Of a DNA stretch of 64,000 bases, positions 1-12,000 are shown in pieces. The notes beneath the pieces are model-generated. The model was not told the DNA's origin. It did no database searches and saw nothing but the letters and a program-made list of their open reading frames with translations. The stretch comes from Leucaena leucocephala (taxonomy: Eukaryota > Streptophyta > Magnoliopsida > Fabales > Fabaceae), in the NCBI GenBank assembly GCA_037074615.1, contig CM073547.1:1178001-1242000 (forward strand), given 5' to 3'. The position numbers and the translations under genes are program-made. Each line of letters opens with the position of its first letter. The stretch's first letter is position 1.

Positions 1-2480
1 TTTTAACTTTGTTAATTATCATATGATTACATTACAAATTATAATTATTTATTTTATTTTTTTAGATGATTTATCTTTGTCAATATTAGGGAGATTGATA
101 CAAAGTTATAATTACAAACTACTTAGATTTCAACGCTTATTTTTTATATACAATGGATCTTAAGATTTTGATTATTATCTTTGTTCTCTTATTCTTAGTA
201 AATTATAGATATTATTTAACTGTTAAAGACACATGAATATGGTATTATTTTAAAAATTCATAATTATAATTTTTTTCACAATATGAGCATGACATCACAA
301 TTTGAGCATGTCTAGCCCGCCTATGCCCAGCCCGCTCATACCCTGTCCAAAATTATTCGGGCTTTTATCGGGCAAGGCCGGGTATCGGACTATAAAATAC
401 AGCCCATATATTTTTTGAGTAGGGCACTGGGATGGAGAACTACCCTATCCAATTCTGACCATACACACCCTAGCTACACTTGATCATGGAAGAATATTCG
501 GGTCTTATTGAATAATTAAAGGCAAAAACTCTCGCAATCGTGTGTATTATCTTAGTCTACATCGATGCCTCCGTCATAGTATTATACATAAAGCTCTTGT
601 ACGAAATAATTATTATTCGTTGCTTTGTATCTCAAGATTCGCTATGGGCAAAATGGCCCGTTTGTTTAATTTGTAGAGAAGCAAAGAATATATTTTAAAA
701 AATAATTTATAAAATAAAAATGATTTTAAAAAAATAAATATTTAAATAATTATTAATATAATATTTTTTTATAAATAAATTATTAAAAATAATATAGAGT
801 AAAAAAATATAAAAAATAAAATAATAATTATATATGATCGATCTAAGTCTTACCTTAGAACAGATACTGATTGAGTTTGTTTCTCAAATGACCGGTAACT
901 TAAGAGAATGGTTTACTCAGCTCAGTGAATATCAAAGATTACAACTTGTCAGATCTGCAAATCCTGGAACATTTCTAGGAAATTAAAACTATAGTTTATT
1001 CTATAAAATTTTATAGCTAAAACTACTAAAAACATATTTTAAATTATAATTTTAAATAAAATCAGTCTTAAAATTTTTGACACATATGTTAAGAAAAGAA
1101 CTTAATACTCAAACTCTTTCTGATTCCTATTAAATATTTTTAAAAATTTTATATTTTACATTTTTGTTAAAATAAAAATAGAAACAATTCTCCCGGTCTC
1201 CAATAATTACAGGCTAAGTTCATTAGATTTATCCAAATATGTGCCCCGTTTATACGATGGTAACCGCGTGAACAGTGATGGAAAATAGAGTTGTTGTTAG
1301 GTGTATTATTAAAAGAAAAAATGTAATGCTTTTGTAACCAAAAATTCGATGCCTCCTATCTTTATCATCCTTTTCGTGCCTTATGGTCGGGAGTATAATT
1401 TAATTAGATCTATATTTTTGTCTGGACCCAAAATTTATTGACGAAAAGTGTTAAAAGAATTCATGTTCAATCATCTTATTGACCAAAAGAATTTGATTAT
1501 ACCTATACTCTAGAGAATTTAAATATGTAAATAGTATTTATATTTAAATATAAAATTTTAATCACCATCCACATTAATTTTTTTATCTATTTCTCTTTTA
1601 AACTAGAACCTTCCAAAGATCCTTTTTATTTATTCATGGGTGACTAACAAGTCATTTAAGTTAAAGAGAATCTAGACTGGATCTGTGTCAATCCGCTCTC
1701 CACCGTTTTCTATTTCAATCTCAGCGTAATGCAGAATTTTCAGATCAAATAGTAGCATCCCAACAAACTCGCGCTCCTCTGCTTTCTAATGTCGAAATGA
1801 AAGCCCCACCAAAACATTTAATTATAATAATCCCAATTTATTTAAATTTAAACCTATTTATCACTCCTAATCCTTATCCCGTACAGGACCCACCGTCACA
1901 TGGAGCCATCACCATTCAATTGATTTGTCCGCCATTTTAACTACGGATGTATTCTCCGTTATTCCAAGCTCTGATATTTCGTAAGGATTTTGGATTATTG
2001 GCAGGCAGCGATAAAAAACCAAGACCTAATTATTGATCTGGAAATTTTGATAGATCAGCTTTATCCGTGGATTCAATTCAGATAATCCGAATCCGCTAAC
2101 TTCTCAGAAGAAAGATTATAGAGTAAGAGAGTTTTGGGGATAACAGTAACAGATGATGCGAATAAAACCATTAATTAGGGTTTTTCACAGAGGAACTGAA
2201 ACTCATAAACATGCTGAACTCGTTCGCGAGCCCAGAAATCGCTAAACCAGAAACAGGGTACAGAGAATGCAACTCCTAAAACAAAAAAGTGAAGAAGAAA
2301 AACAACAGTCCCCAATTGAATAAATCTACCAAGAGAACCGAAACAAGGGTTCATGAAAGGGCAGCTCGAGCTCTATCCATAAATATAGCACAAATAAAAT
2401 AAAAGTGGCTTCAAATTAACAGAGGCTCGCCATATATGCTCTATACAGATTCAGAGAAGAGAAAGAAGAAGAAGAAATTA
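1..2480. other. AT-rich spacer
   Basis: No gene was recognised here. Positions of about 300-480 are an unusually GC-rich island with GGGC/GCCC words that ends near 475 in a CACACCCTA-type sequence. That pattern resembles the terminal part of a non-autonomous hAT-like repeat, but the partner end was not found. The rest is A/T-rich sequence with short homopolymers. Confidence 0.5.
2175..2183 (-). promoter_or_regulatory. telo-box (AAACCCTAA)
   Basis: A perfect AAACCCTAA lies on the minus strand, downstream of the 61-aa reading frame. Telo-boxes are typical of promoters and leaders of plant translation and cell-cycle genes, which supports a leader running leftward from about 2.75 kb. No main coding region was found between here and position 1. 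Confidence 0.35.
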
Positions 2481-2487
2481 GCGAGAA

Positions 2488-2673
2488 TCAGGGAAGAAAC
2501 CCAGAGAAAGGGATAGGGGTAGCGGGACGACTGAGACGGAGACTCAGACTGAGATTGGAGAAGGGATCGGAGGTTCGTTCTTGGATGACGACGACAGTTT
2601 CAGCGACGATAATCACGAATTCAATGGCCATCTTCACCAGATATATACAGAGTTCGATTCTCTTTATCATCAT
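2488..2673 (-). CDS. possible 61-aa small protein or upstream ORF in a leftward transcript
   Basis: This is a short reading frame on the minus strand, with a second in-frame ATG 14 codons in (MAIEFVII...). It has a hydrophobic N-terminal third and a Ser/Leu/Arg/Pro-rich end finishing PFSGFLP. A good TATA box lies about 90 bp upstream on the same strand (2763-2770). The stop is followed by a CT-rich leader-like stretch and a telo-box (2175-2183). I do not recognise the peptide. It could be a conserved upstream ORF in the 5' leader of a gene whose main exons lie left of the window, a tiny gene, or chance. Confidence 0.25.
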   Translation of the reverse strand: MMIKRIELCIYLVKMAIEFVIIVAETVVVIQERTSDPFSNLSLSLRLSRPATPIPFSGFLP

Positions 2674-2762
2674 AATTTCTCTGCTTTTTATTTACTCTGT
2701 AAGAATTCAGATATCTCTTTCTGCTCGGTGAGGAGTAAAGCCTCTGTTATGCCTGTGCTGCT

Positions 2763-2770
2763 TATTTATA
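2763..2770 (-). promoter_or_regulatory. TATA box (TATAAATA) of a leftward transcript
   Basis: The minus strand reads TATAAATA in a GGCA-flanked context. It lies about 90 bp upstream of the 61-aa reading frame that ends at 2488. The downstream sequence has the CT-rich composition of a plant 5' leader. The motif is seen directly; promoter function is inferred. Confidence 0.35.
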
Positions 2771-2879
2771 TGCCAAGCACCTTGTTTTCCCTTAACCAAC
2801 GGGGAGGTCATGGCCCTTGATGCCTTCCTTATCTTCCCACTTGATACATCACAACACGACATCTGTATATGGTTTATAA

Positions 2880-5800
2880 ATTGGGTGGGTCCTCAGGGTA
2901 TTTTCAAATAGGTTATACTATTTACATATGATTTTTATTAGAAAATTTTTTATTATTAAAAAAGACATAATAAATTTTTATATATATAAAGTGTAAATTT
3001 TGTTTATGAAATTTGCACATATGGAATATGTGTACTTTGATTTAAGTCGGGTATTTATATCCTCTTGAAGTTTAAAATATAATTTATTTTATTTTATTTT
3101 TATATCATCCGCGAAAGACAGGGATATTTAGAATTCAAGTAGGTACTTGAGTTTTGAGTCTTAATATAAAAAAGTATAATTGCTTCTCATTAGTTCTTGG
3201 TAGATATGATGGGAGATCATTGTGTGTTACACATAATTTTAAGATTCAAAATGAAATCATTATACCGATTTATTTGCATTGATATCATTTGTGTGGGACT
3301 TCCTTCCTTTTGGGGTAACAGTTAACTGGCCATTCAGACTGCCAAAGGTCAGATGTTGAGCATATTTACTTACATTTTCATACAAACTAAGCAGAAGGCG
3401 GGATCTACCCATTATGTAAGAATTACACTAGCTACTTCCGTCGTAAAAAAAAATCACTATAAGCACAAAAAGACATCAGAAGTGTCTAACTTCAATTTTG
3501 CAAAATTTTATAATAAGAATATAAGAAAAGTAAAATTATTTAAAAGTTTTCTTAACCTGAAATTTAAAAAATTCAGAAGATATTTTTTTTATCACAAATA
3601 AATAGAGATATTTAGATAAATAAAATATGTTAAGATAATATTAAAACTCGTATGTAAAAGATATTAGTGGGCGAAAGTATAATAGAGTTAATATAAATAT
3701 CATGATGAACATCTGTCCATTTAAGAATGGAAAAGAGAGTAGTTGGGCAAATAAGGCAATAGGCCATGCATGGACCCTTATAAACGATAAATCCAATATG
3801 AGATCTACAAATCAGATGCGCGCACTAGTTCTTGTCTCAGTCCCACTCCCACTGTTCATAGTTTGCATGTGTTAAGTGTGAGAGCACATCACATTGTCAA
3901 TAAATAATTTATAAATATTTATATTAATAAAAATTTAGAAGAATTAACTCTGAGAATTTATTAAGATCGGTATAAGCTTCATAATTTAAAAAATATTCTT
4001 CTACTCCCATCCATAGGGTATGGGGAGAATTTTTTTATCATATTTATAAAGTTATATTATAAAATTTTATATATAAATATATAATTTTATCTCTGTTTTA
4101 TTATTATGTTAATTTTACTTTCATGACATATGATATACTATTAAATAAAAATAAAGTATGTTAAGTTGTTAAATTTTAAAGTATAATTAATAAAATTATT
4201 ATTTTTTTAAATGTATGTGAAATATGTTAAAAATATTTTTATAAATAGAATTATGTAAGTATTTATATATTATCCATTGATGGGATCCTTAATTATATGG
4301 GCAGTAAGTGTCAAAATTTGTGAAATAATATTATATAAATCATATGCTTATTAAGTGAGGAGACATTGATTGTAGTTGAGACATTCAGGTATTATGATTC
4401 TTATGAATTATTGGAAACTCAAATTATGAAAGAAGGAATGAATGTGCGGACAAGAGCCAGCTTGCAATTTGTGGGCAGAAGTGTGGTTTCGGGGTTGAAG
4501 GGACAACGGAGACTGTACAAAGCAATAAGCGTCGGGCGCAACTTGCTTTAGTTTACAGAGAAAAGACCATAGAGAATTAATTCTAAAAACAATTAATATT
4601 TAAATAATTATTAATAAAATAATTTTTTTATAAATAAATTATAAAAATAATATAAAATAAAATAATAGAAATAAAATAACTATTATATAGTTTTAGATTT
4701 TTTTTCTGCTTATAAATTAGTCCTATAAATTTATTTAAAATTATAATTTTATACTTTAAAATTATATTTTTATATTTAAAATTATAATTTAGTCTATAAA
4801 TATTTTTAGATATTTAATATCTATTTATTTAATATTTAGGTTAAACTAAAATCGGTTTTAAAATTATAGTTTGATGCCAACTAAGCCGTACATAATTGTT
4901 GCTACTCCGTATCCGATGCATGGGACAAGACCCCTTGTCCTCTGGCTTGTCCTGTGCCAAGGAGTATGTAAACGTGGCATCCAACTATTCGTCCAACTTA
5001 TTCGTAAAATGTTAAAGACATCTCAGCCTTATATCACAAAATTCCTTCTTCTTCATAAGGAAAGTCACGTTAAAACGGGTGATCTGGATTAAACTAGTAA
5101 ATTAAAACTAACATATTCATGATTACTTTTTCGGAACGGAAGCAGAAGAATAATGATGTTATCCCTGTGTACATAATAATTATTTGGGAAAATCTGTGAA
5201 CATTTTATGTTTTAAAATTCTATTGGTAGTACTACAGCCTAATGTGTTTATAAAAAAAAAATTGAAAGCTAACAAACTGTGAAGACTTGATATTTTTTTA
5301 TATGTAGAGAATATTAGTATTTTAAAAAATTATATAGAAAATATTAATACTTAAATTTAAGTTCATATTACTAATAAAAATTTTCATCAATTTTTCTTAA
5401 TTATCTCTCGTGCTTGTTGAACCTTCAGAATAATTACTCTTACGTTTTTGCTTGATAAAATTCCTCGTATATTATATAATTACTTAACATATATGCACTT
5501 TTTTATTGTATTTATAAATTATTTTTAACATATTATATATATATTTTTACCAATTTTTTTTCTAATTATCTCTTGTGTTTGTTGAACCTTCAGAATAATT
5601 ACTCTTACATTTTTACTTGATAAAATTTTTCGTATATTGTAAAATTACTTAAAAAATATATATATTTTATTATATTTATAAATTATTTCTAATATATTTT
5701 ATATATATTATGAAAGAACTTAAACTCTACTAATTCTGTTTTAATATTCAATAAATTTTTAATTTTATTTTTATTAATATACTACACTATATCTTATAAA

Positions 5801-8560
5801 AAAATAGAATCACTACGATAATAAATAAAACTTAAAATCATAAGTTTATATAAAAAATTTAATAATATGACTTATAAATATAATTAAAAAAATTTTCCTC
5901 TACCCTATCAAATAGTATTAGAAGAGTAATCAAAATATAATTTTAAAGATAAAAATATGTTAAGTTAGGGCGAGTTTTGGCCTTGATACAGTAAATAAAA
6001 CCTAGACTTTATATGTTTTTTAAGACCTAAATATAATGTGAGATTCTAAAAATGTTTCCAATTTCAAATTTTGAATATCATGAGTAGGATTTAAATATAC
6101 TAAACCCTACAAAATATAAATTTTTGAAAGGCTTTAAAATATACATATTTATAGATAAAAATAAAATAACCTAAATACAATTAAGCAGGTCAAATCAACA
6201 TACTTGTAGGTCAGATATTAGAAGAAAAAAATCTAACCTATTTAAATTAGTAACTTTTTAATGAGCCTAAAGTTTGACTTATTTATAGGCAAAATTTTAT
6301 CATACGTTAACTAGGGTAAACTATAAACTGATATTAAAGACATGAGATATTTCCAAGTTTACACAATTTAATAAGCCTCCCCTCCACAGTTGAGATTCTT
6401 GATTGTGGACTAGTTGGTCTGTCTCGATGGATGTAAGAGCTATCGGTAAGTCAGAGTGAGTCAGCTTCATACAGATTTTGGTAAAAAAATGAAAATGAAA
6501 AAGCTTTATCTTAGGTTAATTATTCTTTGTTTTTTTAGTACAAAAAATATGTTATGTTTTGTGTTCGGCAACACCCGTTCGTTTTGTTTTTTTTACGGTT
6601 CCCCACTAATATTTGAAATTTCTAGCACTAAAATAAATGGGGGAAAACACAATACTTAGCTTTTAGAATTGTGGATTTGTGGTCAAATTTGTATTAAGAG
6701 TTCTATAATAATCAATTTGGGTTAGTTCTTAAAAATAATATATTCCTCATATCTTAAATATAATATAAAATATAATTTATAGAATAAACTATATATTATA
6801 TTTAAGATTGTATTAGTACTGTTTATTTGATAATCACATGAATACCTAATAATAAACAAGTAATGGATGGATACTTGACTGACTCTAGAAATTATTTTCT
6901 TAATAAAGAAAAAAATACTCAATAGCACAAAATTTCAGGGCCAGACAACTATATTTTATCTTAAATGAGATTATAACAAATATACGTGAGAAAAAAAATT
7001 ATTGAAACTGTTTATATTAGGCTGGTATTCAATTTACAGTTAACATGAAAGGAAAAAAAAATCTGGAGAGCAAAAGCCTAATTAAAAAATGGACGTTCCC
7101 AACCCTTACGAGATTTACTTTATGTTTTTGTCCATTGTCGGCAAAACTACTTTAGCAAGTACATTTGTTCAACGTTTTTGTTAAATTTAAAAGCTTATGG
7201 ATAAGGCTTATCCATGAAAGACAGAAAGAAGGGGGGGGGGGGTTAAGACATCGCAGGCTAGATTCATTATCTCACACTCTTTGTTTTTATCTTACACGAT
7301 CTACTTATATAATTGAAATAGAATAAATAATCAAATAATTGATGTGAACATGTTGTGATTAATCAGTATTAGTATTTTTTTATATTCAGGCTCACGAACT
7401 CATCGACTCTCATGCCTTGTGTGATCTTTTTTGAACATTGTAACATGACCCTCTAACGTGTCCCCCAGTCGTTGTTGCTTAAGTTGAATAACCCAAGCAA
7501 CCGTGTTGACTTTTATCTTTTGTTAAATGATAGAAAGTTAGAAACTAATATAATCGATCCCTTCGGGATATCCGATGAAATTAGAACAATACAGAAAAGA
7601 TTAATAACATGCCCCATGCATAAAGAGAACACACACATAATAAAAAACTAATATATTATGTGGCTATATCACATCATAATAGATCCTACTTACCTATCTG
7701 GTGGGATCAAACAAATTATTATTAATATTACCAATCAGTCTTCTTAAAGCAGCATATTGGAATGGAGCTAGACTCTTTTTTATTCTGAAAATTACATGAA
7801 GTTCAAGGAATAAATTGCATTGTCCATGATTAATGTGTAGTATGACTTTATATTCTGTATGAAAATATACAATTTTTTTTTAGAAAAAAGCTTATAATTA
7901 TGAACATTGTGACTCTTTCTGAGTATCCTGCAAATATGAGAGGTCCATTCTAATTTATTTTATATGTACTGTATATATTGATGATCATTTGAATGTATAC
8001 TTTTTCCTTTTTTAGAATTAAACTTTTGTGGTTGTTGTTGGGTCATGGTGGTCACAAAAAGATGATGGGGATTTAAGTGATTGTGTGCTTAGCCTAATAA
8101 GGGACATCCAAAACCTACTTTTTCCCAGTGGCAAGGAATTGATTGATCAGATTGGTTCATTAGTCTAAAGTAATTTATTAGATCCGATTGTTCAAGAATA
8201 CCGTTGCGTATTAATTAAGTTTTGATATAATCAATTTAAAATTTTATTTTTTCACAAGTTAATATTGATTTCAATAGGCTGTCTACACTTCTGTTTTATT
8301 ATTAAATTAAATTAAATTACATAGAAGTATAATAACCATGAAGATCACCTCGAGCATTAAAAAAGGGAAAATCACAGTAATTAAATAGAATTATTATATT
8401 ATAGTTAAATTACGGTAATTATAGTAATATACTCACGAGTCATGAGTACTCAAAACAGATTCCTGTATTAAAGCCTAAAAACAAAGTCCTTCTTGCAGAT
8501 ATGCAGGGTATCCTGGTCCGGAGAGTGCGCAATGTATCTTATCTTTTTATCCAAGAAAAA
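2880..8560. other. AT-rich spacer without recognised genes
   Basis: I see nothing convincingly coding in this stretch. It contains long A/T runs, a direct duplication at 5390-5705 (listed separately), and a 12-bp G homopolymer at 7231-7242. The short open frames here (for example 3353-3601, 4366-4551 and 4871-5092) have low-complexity or unrecognisable products and no splice or leader context. Confidence 0.5.
5390..5705. repeat. two-copy direct tandem duplication, period about 165 bp
   Basis: Both copies contain GTTGAACCTTCAGAATAATT followed by a similar ACTCTTAC...CTTGATAAAATT segment; GTTGAACC begins at 5416 and again at 5581. They differ by scattered substitutions, so the duplication is not recent. 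It sits in noncoding A/T-rich DNA. Confidence 0.85.
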
Positions 8561-8602
8561 AAAGAGGCCCAGAGGTGAGTCGCCGTTTATTCATTGAACT
8601 TC

Positions 8603-8613
8603 TAGCCGTTGGA
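8603..8613 (-). promoter_or_regulatory. perfect MSA (mitosis-specific activator) element upstream of the kinesin gene
   Basis: The minus strand reads TCCAACGGCTA, a full match to the plant MSA consensus YCYAACGGYYA, which is bound by three-repeat MYB (MYB3R) factors. Further AACGG cores occur nearby, at 8583-8587 (minus strand) and 8764-8768 (plus strand). The element lies about 450 bp upstream of the kinesin ATG. MSA elements drive G2/M transcription of cytokinesis genes, which fits a phragmoplast kinesin. Occupancy is inferred. Confidence 0.7.
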
Positions 8614-9061
8614 ATTTGAAAACTTGTCGCAATTATTCCTCTTACGATTGGACTAAAATGCCCCTCCGATTCAAATCCCTAAACCGCTATGTTCCGTCCC
8701 CACTTCTGAATTTCGGATCAAAATCTCAGCCCTTTACTTCAAACTCATTTCAGTATTGGCTCAACGGAAACCTCACCCTGAGAGTGAGGAAGAGGGGAGA
8801 GAGTGAGTGAATGAACATGGCGTAAGTTCGCGTGCAATCCCTAAATCCCTAGTTGAACAGCTAAGCTCGCATTGATAACTGCAAAAGCAGGTTCAGGATT
8901 ACTCAGATTCGTCGATTTGGAATTTTGTTTTTCAATTCCTCTTTCAGGTGCGCATTTATATTTTTACAAGGTAGATTTTACATATATTTTTTCCATACCA
9001 TTTGAAATATCAGTCTCTTCATTCTGTCTTCCTTGTTCTTTGCGAATCTTTGGATGCTAGA

Positions 9062-12000
9062 ATGTTGAAAGATTTCAAATTCTTACGCCGAAATTCCGGC
9101 AAGACTGAGGAAATCGAGAATGTACCTGTGGATCGGAAGGATTCAATAGCTGCTCAGAGCATCGCTGACAGTTCTAGGCCTCCGTTAAATACAATCCAAG
9201 ATCCTTTCCATATCCCCAAACCCGAGCAAGATGTGGCTTCACAAAACAAGATAAGTAGGACTCCTAAGGCTAAGGGCAAGATTTTTGAACCAACATTGCC
9301 TCTTCGGACCCCGGATAAGCTCGGAGGTAGCTTAATGGCAAAGCACCGATTTGGCTGGGCTCAGAAGAATGAATCCTCCTCAGTATATGGTGATTTGCGT
9401 GATGATAGAAGAGGCGCTGACGGTATTGGAAATGGGGGTTTGGCAAATGCAACTCCTCGGACAGCAACTCGCACCGCAGGAAGGGCTACCATGAGTTGTT
9501 CTGAGAGCAATTCAACTCAAAGCACACCATCAAAAAGTGTCACTAAGCCTCCGAATTCAAGTATTCGGAGCAAGGCTGACGGAAACTTTAACGCTCGCCT
9601 AGGGAATTATGCTGCATTGTATAAAGGGATTCCAAGTTCATCTGGTCCGCCTACTGTTGTTAATACGGTCGAAGTGCCTCACTTTGATCTAAAAGAAGAT
9701 ACGTCATTTTGGATAAATCACAATGTACAGGTTAGTTCAGATGAGTGCATTCGCTTGCAAATTATGTCATTATTTGACAGTTGATGTTTTAAGAGAAAAC
9801 CCTGCTTAGGCATGAATATTAACTTAATACTCCATAGATTTCTTGTGTCACTTTGGCACACAAGCTTGAATTTTTTTAAACATCATAGAATATTTAATTA
9901 TTGAAAGATTGCATTCTTTTATTACTTTTTGAAGGGTGAATTTAGAACGAAATTAATATTTTCAAGTATTAAAGTCACAGAAAAAACCCTCCGTGTAGTC
10001 AAAAGCTTGAATTTTTTTAAACATCATAGAATGTTTAATTCTTGAAAGATTTCATTCTTTTATTACTTTTGGATGGGTGAATTTAGAACGAAATTAATAT
10101 TTTCAAGTATTAAAGACAGAAAAAATCCTCCGTGTATGTAAAATAAGGTCTTTGCTGTTAACTGAAGAGATTCTATCTGTTGGCCGAGCTCTTTCTGTTT
10201 CCGCCTGAGCTAATTAGGACTATCCAGATAAAATTTGTAGTTGGTAAACAGAATTGCCAGTTTTGGTTCATACTGCATACTGTGCTGGGGACTATGAATT
10301 CTGATGCTTATACTTGTCAATAACACACATAGGTAATTATAAGAGTGCGTCCACTCAATAACATGGAGCGGGCTGCCCAAGGATATAACAGATGTTTGAA
10401 ACAAGAAGGTGCTCACAGCATTACTTGGATCGGACAACCTGAAACTCGTTTCACTTTTGATCACGTCGCATGTGAAACAATAGATCAGGTTTGATAACAT
10501 CCCAGAAACAATTTGGTACAGAAATTGCTTTGTGTGAAGTTATTCATTTCTCTCTCAAATTTGTGATTGTGTAGGAAATTCTTTTCAGAATGGCTGGTCT
10601 ACCGATGGTGGAGAACTGCCTCTCGGGATATAATAGCTGTATGTTTGCATATGGACAGGTATACCCCTGAACAAACGTTTTATTCCTTCTTGAGATTAGC
10701 ACATGTCATCATCAACAAAATAAGCAATATAAAATAGAGTATTGTTAAGCAGAAAGATTCCAACACAGGCTTAACATCATTGCTCTTTCTTTCTTTCTTT
10801 TAAATGTCATATCACCCAAGCAACGTTAGTGTTGAAAGCACGGCCTTGAGAGTAAGTGCTGGTTACTTGGGCCCTTATTCCCCTCTATCAGGTGGTGATG
10901 TTGAGCGGCATCATTCAGCATTTTAATGGTTGGGAAAGGAGATGCTTCAGTTTGTCATTGTTCGATAAAATAGGGCCTTCAGTATGATCGTGTCATGTTA
11001 ACGGGCATGTGTTTGCAGTAGTAAGAAGCACGATAAAACTAAGGTTTTCTAATCAACAAAGCACAGTAGATATTATCCTTTTTTCAGATTATTTATCCAA
11101 CAGCTTAACTCCAATTGTGGTATCACGGTATTAGTATATGCACAAGTGTCACATAATTGTCAAGTGCGCTATATATAAGGCATTCGTTGAGAGGTTGTTT
11201 GCTCTGCCGTTCTCTTGTATGATAACGAATGTACAATGACAATGCTTTGATTACGATAAATAGCGAAACTATTTCTTCATTTCCTCCCCACTCCTCCCGC
11301 AAGAAAAAAAAAGCACTCTAAGGTGACGAATGGTTCTTGTTGTAGACTGGAAGCGGGAAGACATACACGATGCTTGGTGAAATTGAAGATTTAGATGTGA
11401 CGCCCAGTCCCCGTCGCGGAATGACTCCACGCATTTTTGAGTTTTTATTTGCTAGGATCCAAGCTGTAAGTTCATAGCCTGTAGGCTGTAGCTACTTCAG
11501 TTTTGATACATAAAGAAGTCAGTTTGCATGATCAATACATATCACTTTATCCATATGTCTATCTTTTTTGTCTTTTCCAATCTCCTCACCAATTAACAGG
11601 AAGAGGAAAGCCGAAGGGATGAGAAATTAAAATACAACTGCAAATGTTCCTTCTTGGAGATTTACAATGAACAAATCACGGATCTCCTCGATCCCTCATC
11701 GACTAATTTGCTTGTGAGTCTAGTTCTTCCCCCATAAAATGAGTGTTGAAGCATTTCTATTATTTTTTCTGATGGATCCATTTCTTTATAGCTGCGGGAG
11801 GATGTCAAGAAGAGTGTTTATGTTGAGAATTTATCTGAGTTTGAAGTTCACACTGGGAGTGATATCATAAGGCTTCTAACTCAGGTAGTAACCTTTAATG
11901 GCTATCTTATTTGGCTCGAGGCATCTCTCTCTTCCTTCCCACCTTCGTTATTTATTTGACTGGATGATGATATGTATGTGCATGCTGGCAAGCACGTCTA

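Noticed and set aside
4366..5092. Two short plus-strand frames in the spacer (61 and 73 codons)
   Set aside because: Non-ATG starts, no recognisable product, no leader or splice context.
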